Shown one piece after another: positions 6,801 through 6,842 of a stretch of DNA of 6,842 nt (positions are counted from its first letter, which is position 1; each line of letters starts with the position of its first letter). This DNA is from Oscillospiraceae bacterium (GTDB lineage Bacteria > Bacillota > Clostridia > Oscillospirales > Oscillospiraceae). Location of the stretch: NCBI GenBank assembly GCA_016296235.1, contig JAEDJR010000105.1, positions 1 through 6,842 on the forward strand. Reading direction: 5' to 3'. A model generated the notes under the pieces. It was not told the DNA's origin and made no database searches. It saw only the letters and a list, made by a program, of their open reading frames with translations. The position numbers and the translations under genes are program-made.

Positions 6801-6842
6801 ATGGCGGCCCAGTTCTTCGGCAGCTATGGCTATACCGCTGAT
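3816..6842 (+). CDS. Giant exported surface protein with Cys/His repeats and a CHAP domain (partial, C-terminus off the right edge)
   Basis: One frame of 1009 codons is open from ATG 3816 to the last base. AGAAGGGGGG (3799-3808) serves as Shine-Dalgarno. Residues 1-24 are basic; 25-45 form a signal or anchor helix ending TTYALILPAITM. Residues 54-334 hold twelve HxHxxxC repeats. A CHAP cysteine-peptidase/amidase domain spans about 372-545: Cys415 in YGDWCAMFVSFC, His499 in SDHVALV, and Glu521 in TIERAPGDQV as likely third catalytic residue. Two more repeats follow (553-579), then a beta-rich module (about 584-740) and two copies of a DG(E/Q)W-VGS module (from 753 and 964). CHAP domains cut peptidoglycan cross-bridges or the amide bond to the sugar, so cell-wall action outside the membrane is expected. 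The usual Asn two residues after the Glu is Ala here. Wall anchoring (LPXTG or similar) would lie outside the window. The domain call is firm; the biological role is not known. Confidence 0.9.
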   Translation, partial: MQKQELPKAEQFRTQHSRRRVWKRIVGVLACVVVFVTTYALILPAITMEPEPVCGLQEHTHDESCYTLEPAVYEAQLSCLTAAMLHQHTYDCYDAAGKLICGQADFVIHYHDAVCYDSAGNLVCPLPEIGEHVHTEACFAGSGHVHTEACYEPQNTLTCGLEESNRHSHDADCYDETGNLICALAESDGHIHDEACYETSDTLICGESEHEPGEQELVCGLQEAIPHIHEPSCYDAAGNRICGRLEIRVHQHDANCMTQVEITPERSVLTCSLPEHTHMPECYPQHSEEPEDEISKEPEYPVYCGKEAHEHTDACYRDGSIVCGLEAHAHSEACWEPPVEDESDPTADVETSADWEATMAGVTLTGEYRTDALAIAESQLGYTASVRNYIVDETGREKRLSRYGQWYGDAYGDWCAMFVSFCLNYGQVEEMPLEANCQRWMTALSQPDCGLLRDGGPWADANWEPEADPEHPEQTLPAYAPQPGDLVFFDYEGDGISDHVALVYAIEEATETEPARLKTIERAPGDQVGYRTYSLPYGAIAGFGTLPEQTFYCGKAGHVHTQACGASCSLEEHIHTEDCEKQPEELLAEGKLTRLEAAGEDYIVSVLYGPDAALPEGVTLSVREILPGTEEYQTYYDQSQAALAAGQQEPETLTFARFFDIQFLLDGQVIEPAAPVHVTITYASDVETEAATGCWAIHFAESGTELLDAEATAPEEGGTSFSHTQEGFSVVGNLVTAVYGDNPSDKGPSALPVDYYVHIDGEWVCVGSTKTGWYGDYTATGWTNKNRDCITVAQANSILGPYGFKTDAANAALQIAYQRKETYQEGKLHCDTQSYPASDDSGAVFIPLARNKNPKSGYNLYFIPGNDNNKLDGFLESFPTTGSDFYTVSIYNAKGELLEKSKPILTGGSYTWTVSGSDAQTWLAAYSEGRTAKVSVTGGSLTLTDITSTVTLSPDKGDVNSHSVTFKVLVDGQWKTVGSLPYYYTNNGSAYITSDMAAQFFGSYGYTAD
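3975..4817 (+). repeat. Twelve-copy HxHxxxC protein repeat (within the surface-protein gene)
   Basis: Units have the form C-G-L-x-E...H-x-H-x3-C-(Y/F/W), often continuing as D-x-x-G-N-L-(I/V)-C. First histidines are residues 59, 86, 109, 132, 144, 167, 190, 227, 250, 276, 309 and 328; the closing cysteines are 65, 92, 115, 138, 150, 173, 196, 233, 256, 282, 315 and 334. Most units carry a second Cys before the HxH, giving two Cys and two His per unit. Spacing is mostly 12-37 residues. The copies are diverged at DNA level, so the array is old rather than a recent expansion. Confidence 0.92.
5472..5552 (+). repeat. Two further HxHxxxC repeats just after the CHAP domain
   Basis: Residues 553-579 contain H558-x-H560-x3-C564 (HVHTQAC) and H573-x-H575-x3-C579 (HIHTEDC), preceded by C553 and C568. 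They follow the same pattern as the upstream array, so the CHAP domain sits inside the repeat region. Confidence 0.88.
6072..6842 (+). repeat. Duplicated DG(E/Q)W-VGS surface module
   Basis: The first copy (residues 753-807, bases 6072-6236) has HIDGEWVCVGS and ends ILGPYGFKTD. The second copy (residues 964-1009, bases 6705-6842) has LVDGQWKTVGS and ends FFGSYGYTAD at the window edge. Both share the order V-x-(I/V)DG-x-W-x-x-VGS ... Y-x-T ... IT ... A ... (F/L)G-x-YG(F/Y). The copies are about 211 residues apart; further copies may follow outside the window. Confidence 0.7.

Overview
The window looks like chromosomal DNA from a GC-rich, gut-type Gram-positive Clostridia member (Oscillospiraceae-like). 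This is inferred from four things: the Shine-Dalgarno sequences are strong, an ECF sigma factor is paired with a DUF4179 membrane protein, a DUF1294 protein is present, and the right end carries a very large Cys/His-repeat CHAP surface protein whose N-terminus reads TTYALILPAITM, a type I associate with gut Firmicutes. Genus cannot be fixed from sequence alone.

Layout. Bases 1-2406 (minus strand) hold a signalling operon, read right to left: a small lipoprotein (2406-1891), an ECF-type sigma factor (1821-1354), and a DUF4179 membrane protein that overlaps the sigma stop codon by 4 bases and runs off the left edge (1357 to <1). A good ECF-type promoter sits in the 69-base gap just before the sigma gene, so sigma plus DUF4179 is probably autoregulated. 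Twenty-six bases from the lipoprotein start, a DUF1294 membrane protein diverges on the plus strand (2433-2693). It ends in a bidirectional terminator shared with a convergent tRNA-Asp(GTC) (2809-2733, minus), which has its own near-consensus sigma-A promoter. Upstream on the minus strand is an intact Cu/Zn superoxide dismutase without a signal peptide (3333-2893).

Bases 3334-3815 have no confident gene. They contain an open but startless minus-strand frame (3403-3594), an AT-rich promoter region and a 9-bp inverted repeat. From 3816 to the right edge one uninterrupted frame of 1009 codons encodes the N-terminal part of a giant exported protein: signal/anchor segment, twelve HxHxxxC repeats, a CHAP amidase/endopeptidase domain, two more HxHxxxC repeats, then beta-rich surface modules including a duplicated DG(E/Q)W-VGS module. 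Its C-terminus lies outside the window.

The genes do not form one pathway. The left operon is an envelope-signal transcription switch, the middle is housekeeping and oxidative-stress defence, and the right is a cell-surface protein. The least-described part is the Cys/His repeat array interrupted by the CHAP domain.
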